Positions 6,462-15,703 of a stretch of DNA of 47,742 nt are shown here, piece by piece (positions within the stretch are counted from its first letter, which is position 1; the number at the start of each line of letters is the position of its first letter). Below the pieces are notes generated by a model. It was not told where the DNA came from. It worked only from the letters and a program-made list of their open reading frames with translations, and ran no database searches. Position numbers and translations under genes: made by a program. This stretch comes from Nitrosomonas communis (GTDB lineage Bacteria; Pseudomonadota; Gammaproteobacteria; Burkholderiales; Nitrosomonadaceae), in the NCBI RefSeq assembly GCF_900114745.1, contig NZ_FOUB01000029.1, positions 1 to 47,742 of the forward strand. Direction: 5' to 3'.

Positions 6462-8516
6462 TCAGCCGGCAGTCTCTCCTTTGGTCTTTTGCCAGACTCG
6501 CAATACTTCTGCTACACTCCAGGCTTGTGCGATGCAGCCGCGAGGATAGTAAGGGGGATCCGCGTCGAAAATCTCGCTTATAGTGCCAATACCTTCATCC
6601 AGGAGGTGTGCTCGAAACCCCTCAAGCATGCGGCGTCCCATGGGAAAGTTTCTATGAGTTTTAAGCCATGCGTCGATGAAAGGGCCGATTAACCAAGCCC
6701 AGACCGTGCCTTGGTGGTAGGCTGCATCTCTTGCTCTAAGATCGCCGAAATACGTGCCCTTGTAATCCCGATGGGCTGGATCCAGGCTTCTCAACCCCAC
6801 GTGAGTCAACAATCGGCCTGCTACTACATCGAGCACCGATCGCCATTTCGCTTCTTCCAAAATGGGATGAGGAAGCGAGATAGCCAGAATCTGGTTCGGA
6901 CGCAGGCTGTTGTCATCGCCTTGCTCTCCGTCAATGACATCCAATAAGTATCCCAAATCAGGCGCCCAGAAACGGCGATTGAATGACTGCGCCGCTTGGC
7001 TCGCCATGGTTATCCACCGCTCAGGAGAATCACCAACCGCTGCCCCCCAATCAGCCATACAACACAGGGCGTTATACCAGAGCGCCTGTACTTCAACCGG
7101 TTTACCGCGTCTCGGCGTCACTACCCAATCGCCCACCTTAGCGTCCATCCAAGTGAGTTGATAACCCTCTGCACCAGCATGCAGGAGGCCGTCATGTGGG
7201 TCAACCTTGATGCCGAAGTGTGTTCCCTTTACATGATGGTCAATTACAGAGATCAACACGGGATACAATGTCAGTAGCGTTTCACGGTCACCGGTTGTTC
7301 GATAATAACGGTCCAGAGCATGGAAATACCACAATGTAGCGTCCACTGTGTGGTAGAGAGCTTGCCGTTTCCCTTCCGGAAAGAGATTCGGAAGCAGGCC
7401 ATCTCGTACATATTGACCGAAAGTCCGCAGAATAGATCGAGCTTCCCGGTGACGTCCGGTGCAGAGAGTTAACCCCTCGAGACTGATCATGGTGTCGCGT
7501 CCCCAATCAGTAAACCAGTGATACCCGGCGATGATCGTATGAGGTTCGTCAGCGGATGCGCGGGGCACGTGCACGTCAACACGAGATGCGGGGACAATGA
7601 TGAATTGGTCAGCCGCCAACGTCAGCCACCGTTCCATACCGTCCTTTTCTGATTCATCGATGTGCGCCAACAAGGCGCTCAGCCGCTGAGCTTCTGACTC
7701 GATGATGGTCTGCGTTTCATATTCGAGCCGGTCCCAGGATTCGGTACTGGCCACGAAGGACACTGGTTGGCCCTGTGTCAGCTCGACGGTGAAATAGCCG
7801 GGGCTTGACAAGTCCTCGACGTATTCAGATCCCCGATCCCGATCGACGCGGTAGCAAACACCGCGACTCGTGACTGGGTCTACCAAAAAGCTAAAGTGTT
7901 CCTTTGGCGATCTGACGCACATGCGTAATGGCGGAACATCTTCGCAAAGCCAGAGTTCAAAGCGTCCATCAAGGAGAGTCGGCGGAAAGGCCAGCTGCCC
8001 GCCTTCACTGATCTGCGCGTCGAGCATGCGGAAAGTCAGGAATGGCCGGAGCTGGAGTTGCAGCGGTTCACCCTCGAGCAAACGATACTCCACATATACT
8101 GAGTTGTCACCGTGGGGCATGATGATGCGCTTTTCCAAGCGCCGTCCCTTGACTGCTATGCGCCAGACTGGCGTCTGCCATTCGCGGCAGAACTCTGTGA
8201 GTAGTCGCGGAAGGTCGCTCACCAACCGTCCATCTTCGTATTCTATCCCGCTGATGAGCAGAGACTCTCCGTCTGCGATGATTTCTTCGTCAAGTCGGGG
8301 CATCAGAACCGTCCGCCCCCAAGGTGCGGGCAGATCCGGTATGAATAGCCCATGATACCGTCGCGTCGGAGCTCCCAGCAATGTCGAGGAGGCATAGCCA
8401 CCGAGTCCGTTCGTTACTAACCATTCCTTGGCAAGAAAGGAATTGATGTTGGGTAGCTGATCGTGTGGAATGGTTAAAATGATAGCATCGCTACGTACTG
8501 TCGTATTCATCGCCAT
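6462..8516 (-). CDS. Glycogen debranching enzyme (amylo-alpha-1,6-glucosidase family)
   Basis: 684 residues, full length for the prokaryotic GDE_N plus GDE_C arrangement. The N-terminal beta domain (about 25-270) begins with EWLVTNGLGGYASSTLLG and RRYHGLFIP. The C-terminal (alpha/alpha)6 barrel (about 310-670) contains YHWFTDWGRDTMISLEGL, LHAGAEGYQLTWMDAKVGDW, NQILAISLPH and YHQGTVWAWLIGPF. It would hydrolyse alpha-1,6 branches of glycogen or similar glucans in the cytosol. It lies 47 bp downstream of treZ in the same direction and is probably co-transcribed with it. Base composition is clearly GC-richer than the neighbours, suggesting acquisition from another lineage. Confidence 0.9.
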   Translation of the reverse strand: MAMNTTVRSDAIILTIPHDQLPNINSFLAKEWLVTNGLGGYASSTLLGAPTRRYHGLFIPDLPAPWGRTVLMPRLDEEIIADGESLLISGIEYEDGRLVSDLPRLLTEFCREWQTPVWRIAVKGRRLEKRIIMPHGDNSVYVEYRLLEGEPLQLQLRPFLTFRMLDAQISEGGQLAFPPTLLDGRFELWLCEDVPPLRMCVRSPKEHFSFLVDPVTSRGVCYRVDRDRGSEYVEDLSSPGYFTVELTQGQPVSFVASTESWDRLEYETQTIIESEAQRLSALLAHIDESEKDGMERWLTLAADQFIIVPASRVDVHVPRASADEPHTIIAGYHWFTDWGRDTMISLEGLTLCTGRHREARSILRTFGQYVRDGLLPNLFPEGKRQALYHTVDATLWYFHALDRYYRTTGDRETLLTLYPVLISVIDHHVKGTHFGIKVDPHDGLLHAGAEGYQLTWMDAKVGDWVVTPRRGKPVEVQALWYNALCCMADWGAAVGDSPERWITMASQAAQSFNRRFWAPDLGYLLDVIDGEQGDDNSLRPNQILAISLPHPILEEAKWRSVLDVVAGRLLTHVGLRSLDPAHRDYKGTYFGDLRARDAAYHQGTVWAWLIGPFIDAWLKTHRNFPMGRRMLEGFRAHLLDEGIGTISEIFDADPPYYPRGCIAQAWSVAEVLRVWQKTKGETAG

Positions 8517-8563
8517 GTTGTTATTTAACTCCTCTCCTCAATCCTGCGTTAATCGGCTCTGGC

Positions 8564-10483
8564 TTAACCTGGTACGGCGGTATACAGGACCGCAGACTCT
8601 CCAGGTAATCTCCAGCCTTGCTCAGTCAAGGGTTCAATGACACCCGGGCCTCCGTAACAAGGGGCGTCACTCGACCAGACGAATGACCAGGAGCGCCCGA
8701 CGGGTGGAGCTATCAGGGGCTCCGGCGCAGGTTGATAGAGCAGATCGGCCCCCAGATTGATGAGCAGCAAGCGATCGTTCCCATCGTGTCCCATGTACCG
8801 CAAAAGAAATGCACAGGTGCCCAGCACTGCCCCATCGATTGCCTCTCGCACCTGTTGCGCAATCACCGGATCCTCACGCCGGAGGCGAAGGAGATCCCGG
8901 TGCAAGGCGTACCATTCGGCATGGTATTCTCGCTCGGACAGGTCCAGTCGTGAACGTTCATAGACTGAGGGATCGGAGGGATCGACGATGGCTGCTTGTG
9001 CAGCCGGTGAGCCATAACTAGGAAATTGTGCGAGAAATTCCTTGCGACCCTGATGGATATCCGCGGCCAATTTGCCAGGAGGAAAATCGACGAAGTAGTG
9101 GAAGGGAGCGGAAGCTCCGAACTCTTGCCCCATGAAGAGCATGGGGGTTTGGGGAGCTAGAAGCAGCAGCGTGGTCAAGGCACGACAAACTCCCGGGCTA
9201 GTCTTGGTATGCAGCCGATCTGCCCGCAACTGATTGGCAACCTGATCATGGTTTTGCAGAAAAAATACGAATGCTTCGGCTGGTTCATGCGATACCATCG
9301 TGCCTCGCGGTTTTCTTTGCCATTGGTACCGCTGGCCTTGGTAGAGAAACCCGCGCTTCACACAGGAGATCAATTCCTGCGGTGATCCGCGGTAATCAGT
9401 AAAATATCCTTCGCTGCGACCGGTAGCAGCCACGCGAGTCGTGTGATGAAAGTCTTCACTCCATACGGCATCGAGCCCCCACCCACCCTGAGCGATCGGT
9501 TGAATGATCCGCACCCACTGAGCTTCGCATTCAGCCACCAGAATGATCGAGCGTGTTCCTGCTGCCTCTCTGGCCGCCTGAGAGAGCTCAGCAATGATAT
9601 GCATGGGGCTGGCATCCTGAAAGGCATGGACCGCATCCAGGCGTAACCCATCCAGGTGATATTCCTCGATCCAATAACAGGCATTTCTAATAAAAAATTC
9701 CCGCACCTCCCGCGATCCTGGCCCGTCAAAGTTGAGCGCCTCGCCCCATTCGTTGTTATAGCGGTCGGTGAAATACTCATCACTGAACTCCGGGAGATAA
9801 TTACCATCCGGTCCTAAATGATTATATACCACGTCGAGAATGACGCCAAGTCCTCGTTGGTGGGCCTCGTCCACGAAGCGTTTCAACGCCTCGGGATCAC
9901 CGTAGACATGGGAAGGTGCGTAGAGCCCGACTCCGTCATATCCCCAATTCCATCGACCAGGAAATTCTGCCACCGGCATTATTTCAATGACCGTAATCCC
10001 GAGATCTTTCAAGGCATCCAACTGGGTAATGGCAGAATCGAATGTGCCGCCTGGGGTGAAGGTTCCTACGTGCATTTCATAGATGACTTGCCCCCTCATC
10101 CTGACTCCCGGCCATTCTTGATCTCTCCATGCATAGGCGCCAGAATCTACGATCAGCGAAGGTCCATGAGGGCCCTGTGGTTGAAATCGCGAACAGGGGT
10201 CTGGATAACATCGCTCTTTATCCAATCGATAGCGATAAGTCATGCCTACCGAAGCATTTCGAACCAGCCCTGACCAATAGCCGTTAGACTCTCTTGTAAG
10301 AGGATATCCTTGCTCGTCCTCTTCGAGGACGACCTCAACTGTAGCCGGCTTAGGTGCCCAGCAACGAAACCATATTCCCTCTTGATTAATCCATGTTCCA
10401 AGATGCACTCTATCGGCTGAGTGGTTGGAGTGGTCAAGCCCTTTCTTATTCGGTATTTCGGTTAACTTAGAGCAGCTACTCAT
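8564..10483 (-). CDS. treZ: Maltooligosyltrehalose trehalohydrolase
   Basis: 639 residues. A CBM48-like N-terminal domain (about 25-110; GIWFRCWAPKPATVEVVLE) precedes a GH13 barrel. Barrel motifs are LDVVYNHLGPDGNYL, the nucleophile region GLRLDAVHAF (D283), the acid/base region VAECE (E318) and FLQNHDQVANQ (D413), plus FMGQEFGASAPFHYF, which is characteristic of TreZ. The enzyme releases trehalose from maltooligosyltrehalose. The usual partner TreY is not adjacent: downstream is a debranching enzyme, and upstream is 630 bp without a gene. Visibly GC-rich like its partner. Confidence 0.9.
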   Translation of the reverse strand: MSSCSKLTEIPNKKGLDHSNHSADRVHLGTWINQEGIWFRCWAPKPATVEVVLEEDEQGYPLTRESNGYWSGLVRNASVGMTYRYRLDKERCYPDPCSRFQPQGPHGPSLIVDSGAYAWRDQEWPGVRMRGQVIYEMHVGTFTPGGTFDSAITQLDALKDLGITVIEIMPVAEFPGRWNWGYDGVGLYAPSHVYGDPEALKRFVDEAHQRGLGVILDVVYNHLGPDGNYLPEFSDEYFTDRYNNEWGEALNFDGPGSREVREFFIRNACYWIEEYHLDGLRLDAVHAFQDASPMHIIAELSQAAREAAGTRSIILVAECEAQWVRIIQPIAQGGWGLDAVWSEDFHHTTRVAATGRSEGYFTDYRGSPQELISCVKRGFLYQGQRYQWQRKPRGTMVSHEPAEAFVFFLQNHDQVANQLRADRLHTKTSPGVCRALTTLLLLAPQTPMLFMGQEFGASAPFHYFVDFPPGKLAADIHQGRKEFLAQFPSYGSPAAQAAIVDPSDPSVYERSRLDLSEREYHAEWYALHRDLLRLRREDPVIAQQVREAIDGAVLGTCAFLLRYMGHDGNDRLLLINLGADLLYQPAPEPLIAPPVGRSWSFVWSSDAPCYGGPGVIEPLTEQGWRLPGESAVLYTAVPG

Positions 10484-11113
10484 AGTACTCTCCCAAGGTT
10501 TGGCTGACCGTCCAGCCAGGTATCTGTCAATCCGGAATGCAGCAGAATGAGAACAATCCGCTTTTAGACAGAAGTGCGTAGCAAATCTGACTATTCTGAC
10601 CGTTTGTGACTCATCACTGACTGCTTGAATAACATCCCGTCGAGATAGACAGCCTCAAAATACAATAGCACTACAACATATTGCATTGCCCGCACAAGTA
10701 GTATTTATCCTCGTTCTTTACCTAAGCGTACAAGAGAATAAACGCTCTTTGCTATACTTAATTATACTTAATCAAATATTTTTATCAAACACGGCGCTGA
10801 ATGATCAAAAGGTTACACTTTTCTGCGTGAAGTCGTTATAAAATTTGGAAATTAGGATGATGAAGAATTCGTCATTTTTCTCAGGAAGGTGTCTGCCAAA
10901 AACAAATACCTTAAAGAAAAATTGTAGTTATAAAGGGTGCTGACAAATAAATTGTAATGTAGCTTGTCACGTTTGCTGAACCAAGCTTCCTAAGCATGGT
11001 TACATGATCACTTATAATTCAATAATCATATTGATACGTCTACTTCTTCTATTTATTGAAGACCAATATTAAGTACGAAGAACATACTATTTTATTGCTT
11101 TATGATTATTTTC
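10484..11113. other. Intergenic stretch, nothing recognised
   Basis: 630 bp between treZ and the DUF2726 gene. It becomes AT-rich beyond about 10700 and should hold the promoter of treZ on the minus strand, but I cannot assign one with confidence. No ORF, RNA or IS relic was recognised. Confidence 0.4.
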
Positions 11114-11620
11114 TCATAGTTCATCGTGAGAAGAATTTAGAGAAACCATTATTTTATTTTTAATAGCTGGAATTTGATAGCTAGTTTTAACACTAAACCG
11201 AATCAATGTTAAATTAGCGTTTCTACATATATTTTCAACAAATGAATCTCTATGAATCGTTTTTTCTTCTAAATGGCTTTTATCATCAAGCTCAATAACT
11301 GCTACCACTGACAATGTGTCTTTAGTGCAAAGTACATAATCAAAATGCTTACAAGCAATTTGATTAAAAGCTATTTGCTTGACACTCTTATTTGAAGCCT
11401 TTTTAATCCCAACAACATCTGCAATACGTACTTTACCAAAAACTAAATATTGATTTGACACAGCTTTGGAAAGCACTCCAAAAAAAGACCTTTCAGCAGG
11501 AGTAAATAAAACTTTTGTATGGTAATAGACGCGATCGCTTTTTTTATAAAAGATTTTTAATAAAAGGATTAACACAAAACAGCTAGCAAAACCAATGATA
11601 ATAATATTTTGTAATTCCAT
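11114..11620 (-). CDS. Membrane-anchored DUF2726 protein
   Basis: 168 residues. One N-terminal transmembrane segment (about 5-25; IIIIGFASCFVLILLLKIF) is followed by a cytosolic DUF2726 domain. Visible landmarks are LFTPAERSFFGVL, the stretch FGKVRIADVV, FDYVLC and VVAVIELDDKSH, ending in the RNANLTLIRF strand. The domain resembles restriction-endonuclease-like folds (VxxIELDDxSH), and its function is unknown. It stands alone on the minus strand between a noncoding repeat and an empty gap. The start at 11620 puts the hydrophobic segment right at the N-terminus, as in other members. Confidence 0.8.
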   Translation of the reverse strand: MELQNIIIIGFASCFVLILLLKIFYKKSDRVYYHTKVLFTPAERSFFGVLSKAVSNQYLVFGKVRIADVVGIKKASNKSVKQIAFNQIACKHFDYVLCTKDTLSVVAVIELDDKSHLEEKTIHRDSFVENICRNANLTLIRFSVKTSYQIPAIKNKIMVSLNSSHDEL

Positions 11621-12330
11621 TTAGATACGCCATTCTCGAATGATGATTACTGTACTCTTATGACAAGTAACTTTTAAGCTTAAAGATTATCGAAAATAAT
11701 GAAAATTGAAAACTTGTACGATACTGGATACGTTGTAGTTTGAGTTACAGCAGGGATAAAGCACTTCCTGTCCTAATTTCTTCGGAATCTACGCGCGAGC
11801 ACTTTTCGATTCCCTACTCTAAATATTGCGTCATTAATTACTATGCCTGTACCTTAGTACAATTCCAAACGTCATAGAAAAAGTAGGATACTTTAGCTGT
11901 AGTATTTTTAGCTGTAGTATTTTAAGTTGCTAATGTGGTTTTGTTGAATGCATTTCTATAAACTGAATCACATTTGGAACTCATTTGTAACTCCTTTATT
12001 GATAGGAAATTGGCGGTGTACTTTTGCAAGCCGCTACCTCCATAGCTTGCATCTGTACACCGTATTTTTTCAATTACTCTACTGATCAGGCTTACACAGT
12101 TTAATTTATTCTCAGCTTATTCAGTTAATTGGAGCTATTTCGATTCGTTTTGTGACGAGTTTGTGAGTAATTCAAGCAAACTACAAATTCAGTTTTAAGC
12201 ATGCAAAGTTTTCGGATTATTATCCAAATCTGAGAGTAAGGATAGCAGACTCCTAGTATAATAAAGAGAGTTTATTTACAAATTCTCAATTTTTTATTAT
12301 GAGTGATAACGTCCTTTGATGAGCTAAAGA
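11621..12330. other. Intergenic stretch upstream of mdh
   Basis: 710 bp without a gene. It holds copy B of the noncoding element (11850-12068) and, beyond it, the presumed mdh promoter region, in which I do not see a clear -35/-10 pair. The rest is AT-rich. Confidence 0.4.
11850..12068 (+). ncRNA. Noncoding element, copy B, with two-tier hairpin and T-tract
   Basis: Related to 1386-1581 (shared GTACCTTAGTACAAT, GTTGAATGCATTTC/AAACTGAATCA segments). It ends in a stronger structure: CGGTGTAC (12014-12021) pairs with GTACACCG (12055-12062), with an inner stem GCAAGC (12026-12031)/GCTTGC (12045-12050), followed by TATTTTTT. The apical loop is CGCTACCTCCATA, including ACCTCC, complementary to a Shine-Dalgarno sequence. 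It also holds a short internal repeat of TAGCTGTAGTATTTT. A transcript that ends here would be a small RNA; mdh begins 260 bp further on. Confidence 0.4.
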
Positions 12331-13314
12331 ATGAAACCTCCTGTTAGCATTGCGATCACAGGTGCAGCCGGTCATATTGGTTATAGCCTGTTATTCCGGA
12401 TAGCGGCTGGTGATTTGCTGGGTAATGATCAGCCTATCATCTTACATCTCCTTGATCTCCCTCAGTCTCAACATATTCTTGATGGCGTAGTAATGGAATT
12501 GTGTGACTGTGCCTTTCCTCTTTTGAAAAATGTCATCACAACAGATGATCCGTTAATCGCTTTCAATATGGTGGATATCGCTATTTTAGTTGGTGCCCGC
12601 CCACGCACTAAAGGAATGGAGCGAAAAGAACTACTCACCGTCAATGCAGAAATATTCAGTACTCAAGGTAAAGCCCTTGATAAAGTTGCAAAGCGTAATG
12701 TAAAAGTACTGATTGTTGGCAATCCAACCAATACCAATACTTATATTACAATGAAAAATGCTCCTAACTTATCACCAGGTAATTTTGCTGCCATGCTTAG
12801 ACTTGATCATAATCGCGCCTTGTATCAAGTAGCAGCAAAATTAAAGGAATCAGTATCAAGCATCAGGAAAATGATTATTTGGGGTAATCATTCTTCTACA
12901 CAGTTTCCTGATCTAAGCCATTCAGAAATCAATGGGAAGAAGGTCATCAATCTTATTGAAGATCAATCCTGGATTGAGGATTATTTTATTCCTACTGTTC
13001 AGAATCGTGGTGCCGCAGTAATTGAAGCAAGAGGATTATCGAGTGCAGGCAGCGCTGCTAATGCGATAATTAATCATCTTCATGACTGGATCATTGGGAC
13101 AAGAGAACATGATTGGGTTACAATGGGAATTCCTTCTGATGGAAGCTATGGAATTCAAGAAGGGGTAATTTATGGCTTCCCTGTTACTTGCAAGAATGGG
13201 GATTATACGATTGTGCAAGGGCTAGAAATAAATGAAATATCTAAAGCAAAGATGCTTGCTACATATAAAGAACTTTTAGAGGAAAAAGACGCAATTAAGC
13301 ATTTATTGCCTTAA
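12331..13314 (+). CDS. mdh: Malate dehydrogenase
   Basis: 327 residues, the usual length for the cytosolic-type MDH of betaproteobacteria. The NAD-binding motif is [13 protein letters not shown] near the start. The substrate arginines lie in [11 protein letters not shown] and [16 protein letters not shown] precedes them, and the catalytic histidine is in WGNHSSTQ. It oxidises malate to oxaloacetate in the TCA cycle. It is monocistronic on the plus strand, convergent with bcp, whose stop lies 8 bp away. No truncation or odd residues were seen. Confidence 0.95.
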   Translation: MKPPVSIAITGAAGHIGYSLLFRIAAGDLLGNDQPIILHLLDLPQSQHILDGVVMELCDCAFPLLKNVITTDDPLIAFNMVDIAILVGARPRTKGMERKELLTVNAEIFSTQGKALDKVAKRNVKVLIVGNPTNTNTYITMKNAPNLSPGNFAAMLRLDHNRALYQVAAKLKESVSSIRKMIIWGNHSSTQFPDLSHSEINGKKVINLIEDQSWIEDYFIPTVQNRGAAVIEARGLSSAGSAANAIINHLHDWIIGTREHDWVTMGIPSDGSYGIQEGVIYGFPVTCKNGDYTIVQGLEINEISKAKMLATYKELLEEKDAIKHLLP

Positions 13315-13321
13315 ATTTTAT

Positions 13322-13807
13322 TTAACTTTTTTCTAATTCCTCAATAACCGAGAGAACTTCTTCAGCATGGCTGGGTACTTTCACTCCGCGCCATTCTTTT
13401 TGTAATACGCCTTTTGTATCAACTACAAAAGTACTTCGCTCTATACCTCGTACTTGCTTGCCATACATGTTTTTCATCTTAATGACACCATAAAGTTCAC
13501 ACACGGTTTCATCTGTATCGCTTAGCAAATCAAAAGGCAATGATAATTTCTCCTTAAAACCGTTATGAGACTTTATGCTATCTCGTGAAATCCCAACAAT
13601 TTCACAATTGAGCTCTTTAAATTTAGTATAAAGATCTCGAAATTGTAGACTCTCATCGGTACAGCCTGGTGTATCATCTTTAGGGTAAAAATAAATTACT
13701 ATATTCTTACCCAAAGATGCTGATAGGCGAAATGTTTTCTCACCAGTAGCCTTAAGTTCAAAATCTGGAGCCGGTTTGAGTATCATGGGAGTATTAAAAT
13801 CTCGCAT
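13322..13807 (-). CDS. bcp: Peroxiredoxin, Bcp/PrxQ family
   Basis: 161 residues. The thioredoxin-fold core reads APDFELKATGEKTF, IYFYPKDDTPGCTDE (peroxidatic Cys49), IVGISRD and LLSDTDETVCELYGV. It reduces hydrogen peroxide and organic peroxides using thiols. The resolving cysteine found five residues after the first in Escherichia coli Bcp is replaced (C-TDES-L); Cys68 and Cys103 remain as possible partners. It starts 17 bp after ccmI ends and is probably transcribed with the ccm genes. A second in-frame ATG (MILKPAP) seven codons on could be the true start; neither has a strong ribosome binding site. Confidence 0.9.
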   Translation of the reverse strand: MRDFNTPMILKPAPDFELKATGEKTFRLSASLGKNIVIYFYPKDDTPGCTDESLQFRDLYTKFKELNCEIVGISRDSIKSHNGFKEKLSLPFDLLSDTDETVCELYGVIKMKNMYGKQVRGIERSTFVVDTKGVLQKEWRGVKVPSHAEEVLSVIEELEKS

Positions 13808-13824
13808 TTAACAAGAGGTTGTTA

Positions 13825-15162
13825 TTAAGGAATGACTTGATCAATCACAACAGTAATTTCTTTATCACCCAGTTTTACTGGTTTGCTAAACCCTTCTAGA
13901 TCGCCACTGGCTGGAACAGCTTGGCCTGATTTTGTTATCCTCCCACCTATTACTACTTCTGGAAAACTAGACATCTTCATAGTAGGTGTCATCGCCATAT
14001 CATCATTTAATGAAAAAGTTGCAGGTAAATCCTTTACAGTCAGTTTCAAAATAGCCAATGGCATTTTAGGCCCAGTTTTAGCTCGTGCAAAAACAAACAC
14101 TGTATCATTTGGGGATACCTTATTGGCTAATGCAGGGTTAAGCGTAACGGTTCCAGTGATGGTAGCCGCTTTGTTAGCGTTATCTGATTTATCAGATTGT
14201 GATTGCTGGTTTTTCTCAACAGGCAAATCTGTATCGATATTTGAATTTTTTGCTAACTGCATTGGAACTGAATCTTTCCCTTCGCTCGCCAATGATTTTG
14301 CCTGGGCAATACTATCGTTGACTGATTGAGCCAATTGTGAATCAGCTGGAATAACACTCAACAATTTCTCCCAAAAAGCTGCAGCTTGATCGTATTTTTT
14401 TTGTTCAAATTCAACAGTACCAGCTAGCGCAAGTGCTTTTGGATAATTCGGATCGATCTTAAGTGCTTGATTAATTAATTCAGCAGGTTTGCCTATCAAA
14501 CTTCCGTTATTTGTCATGGCAAGTACGTCTGCATAATCACTCAACAATTGTGCACTATCAGGGATTATTTCGGTTAATTTAGCATAGGTTGCACTGGCTT
14601 CTTGATATTGACCCATAATAGCGTAGGTTCTGCCTAGCATTACCCAGCCTTCTATATCTCCTGGGTTTTCTTTTAAGCGCGCAACCAAATTGTCCACAAC
14701 AGATTTAATTTCGCTATGACTAGGTGGCATTCCTGCCATGTCCTGTGCGTGAGATTGCGTTACACTGGCTAACTGAGATTGTGGTAGCAAACCACGTGTA
14801 TCACCCAGAACCATATATAACGATATTGCAGTTAGAGGGACTGCAAATATAACTACAACTGATGTAACAATCCCCTGCCCTTTTATTATGGAAGAAGTTG
14901 TGGGGTTTTTTGATGATATCGTCAAATCTTGTAACATTCTTTTTTGTAATTCCTGCTTACTTTTTTCATGTTGCTCCTTAGATAAAATATCATTACGTAA
15001 ATCGTTATCCAATTCTGCAAGCTGATCACGATAAATCGCAATATTCGCAGCTTCCCGCTCTAATAGCTCAATCTTATCTTGTCTTTTCCTCAGCAAAGTT
15101 GGAAGAACAAACATTAATGCAGCAACAATAAAAATTCCAGCAACAACCCAAAAAGAAGTCAT
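13825..15162 (-). CDS. ccmI: Cytochrome c maturation protein CcmI (apocytochrome chaperone)
   Basis: 445 residues. It has an N-terminal membrane segment (FWVVAGIFIVAALMFVLP), a coiled-coil loop with heptad-like LLEREAANIAIYRDQLAEL, a second segment (TSVVVIFAVPLTAISLYM), then periplasmic TPR repeats (for example GWVMLGRTYAIMGQYQEA). The C-terminal beta domain (about 340-445) includes TVFVFARAKTGPKMPLAI. It delivers apocytochrome c to the haem ligation complex with CcmF and CcmH. It lies 2 bp after ccmH in the ccmA-I order. Length and domain set fit the fused CcmI (CycH) form of betaproteobacteria. Confidence 0.92.
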   Translation of the reverse strand: MTSFWVVAGIFIVAALMFVLPTLLRKRQDKIELLEREAANIAIYRDQLAELDNDLRNDILSKEQHEKSKQELQKRMLQDLTISSKNPTTSSIIKGQGIVTSVVVIFAVPLTAISLYMVLGDTRGLLPQSQLASVTQSHAQDMAGMPPSHSEIKSVVDNLVARLKENPGDIEGWVMLGRTYAIMGQYQEASATYAKLTEIIPDSAQLLSDYADVLAMTNNGSLIGKPAELINQALKIDPNYPKALALAGTVEFEQKKYDQAAAFWEKLLSVIPADSQLAQSVNDSIAQAKSLASEGKDSVPMQLAKNSNIDTDLPVEKNQQSQSDKSDNANKAATITGTVTLNPALANKVSPNDTVFVFARAKTGPKMPLAILKLTVKDLPATFSLNDDMAMTPTMKMSSFPEVVIGGRITKSGQAVPASGDLEGFSKPVKLGDKEITVVIDQVIP

Positions 15163-15164
15163 AC

Positions 15165-15698
15165 TTATTCCTTATTAGTTTTATTTATTAAAGCTTCGGC
15201 CTCTAAGCGCTGACTTTCCGATAGTGGTATGTCTTCCAATTGTGTGCGACGCCGTCTTAAATAAATAATTAAACCTATTGTTGCCCCCAAAAATAAAATA
15301 AGTGGGCCAAACCATAATAACAGTGTGGTAGTTTTGAATGGTGGGTTATAAAGAACAAAGTCACCATAACGGGCAACTAGAAAATCGATGATTTCTTCGT
15401 CACTTTTATTCGCTTTCATCTGCTCTCGCATTTCTCGTCTCAAATCATTAGCAAAATCAGCACGAGAACCAGCAAGAGATTCATTTTGGCATACCAGACA
15501 ACGTAGATTTTCTGATAAGTCAATCAAGCGTTTTTCCAGTACGGGATCCTCTGCAACCGGTACCGCTTCATTAGCAAAGCTAATCAATGGTACCAACGCC
15601 ACAAAGAGAACAGCAATGAGCTGTTTTATAAATTTAGAATAATGATCAATACGGTTTTGCAATATAAAACTATTTGCTGCCACTTCAAATTTATACAT
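15165..15698 (-). CDS. ccmH: Cytochrome c maturation thiol protein CcmH
   Basis: 177 residues. A hydrophobic N-terminal segment (about 24-42) exports the domain carrying the thiol-redox motif LRCLVCQNE (Cys67, Cys70). FANDLRREMREQ and FLVARYGDFVLYNPP follow, with a C-terminal membrane anchor (LLLWFGPLILFLGATIGLIIYL). It reduces the apocytochrome CxxCH cysteines for haem attachment. The annotated start gives a 20-residue extension before the signal segment; no later Met precedes the core, so it is kept. It begins 5 bp after ccmG. Confidence 0.92.
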   Translation of the reverse strand: MYKFEVAANSFILQNRIDHYSKFIKQLIAVLFVALVPLISFANEAVPVAEDPVLEKRLIDLSENLRCLVCQNESLAGSRADFANDLRREMREQMKANKSDEEIIDFLVARYGDFVLYNPPFKTTTLLLWFGPLILFLGATIGLIIYLRRRRTQLEDIPLSESQRLEAEALINKTNKE

Positions 15699-15703
15699 CG
15701 AAT

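Noticed and set aside
7870..8355. Open frames opposite the debranching enzyme and treZ (for example 7870-8355 plus, 9818-10273 plus, 9370-9807 minus)
   Set aside because: They are shadows of long, well-supported genes in GC-richer DNA and have no protein-like composition.
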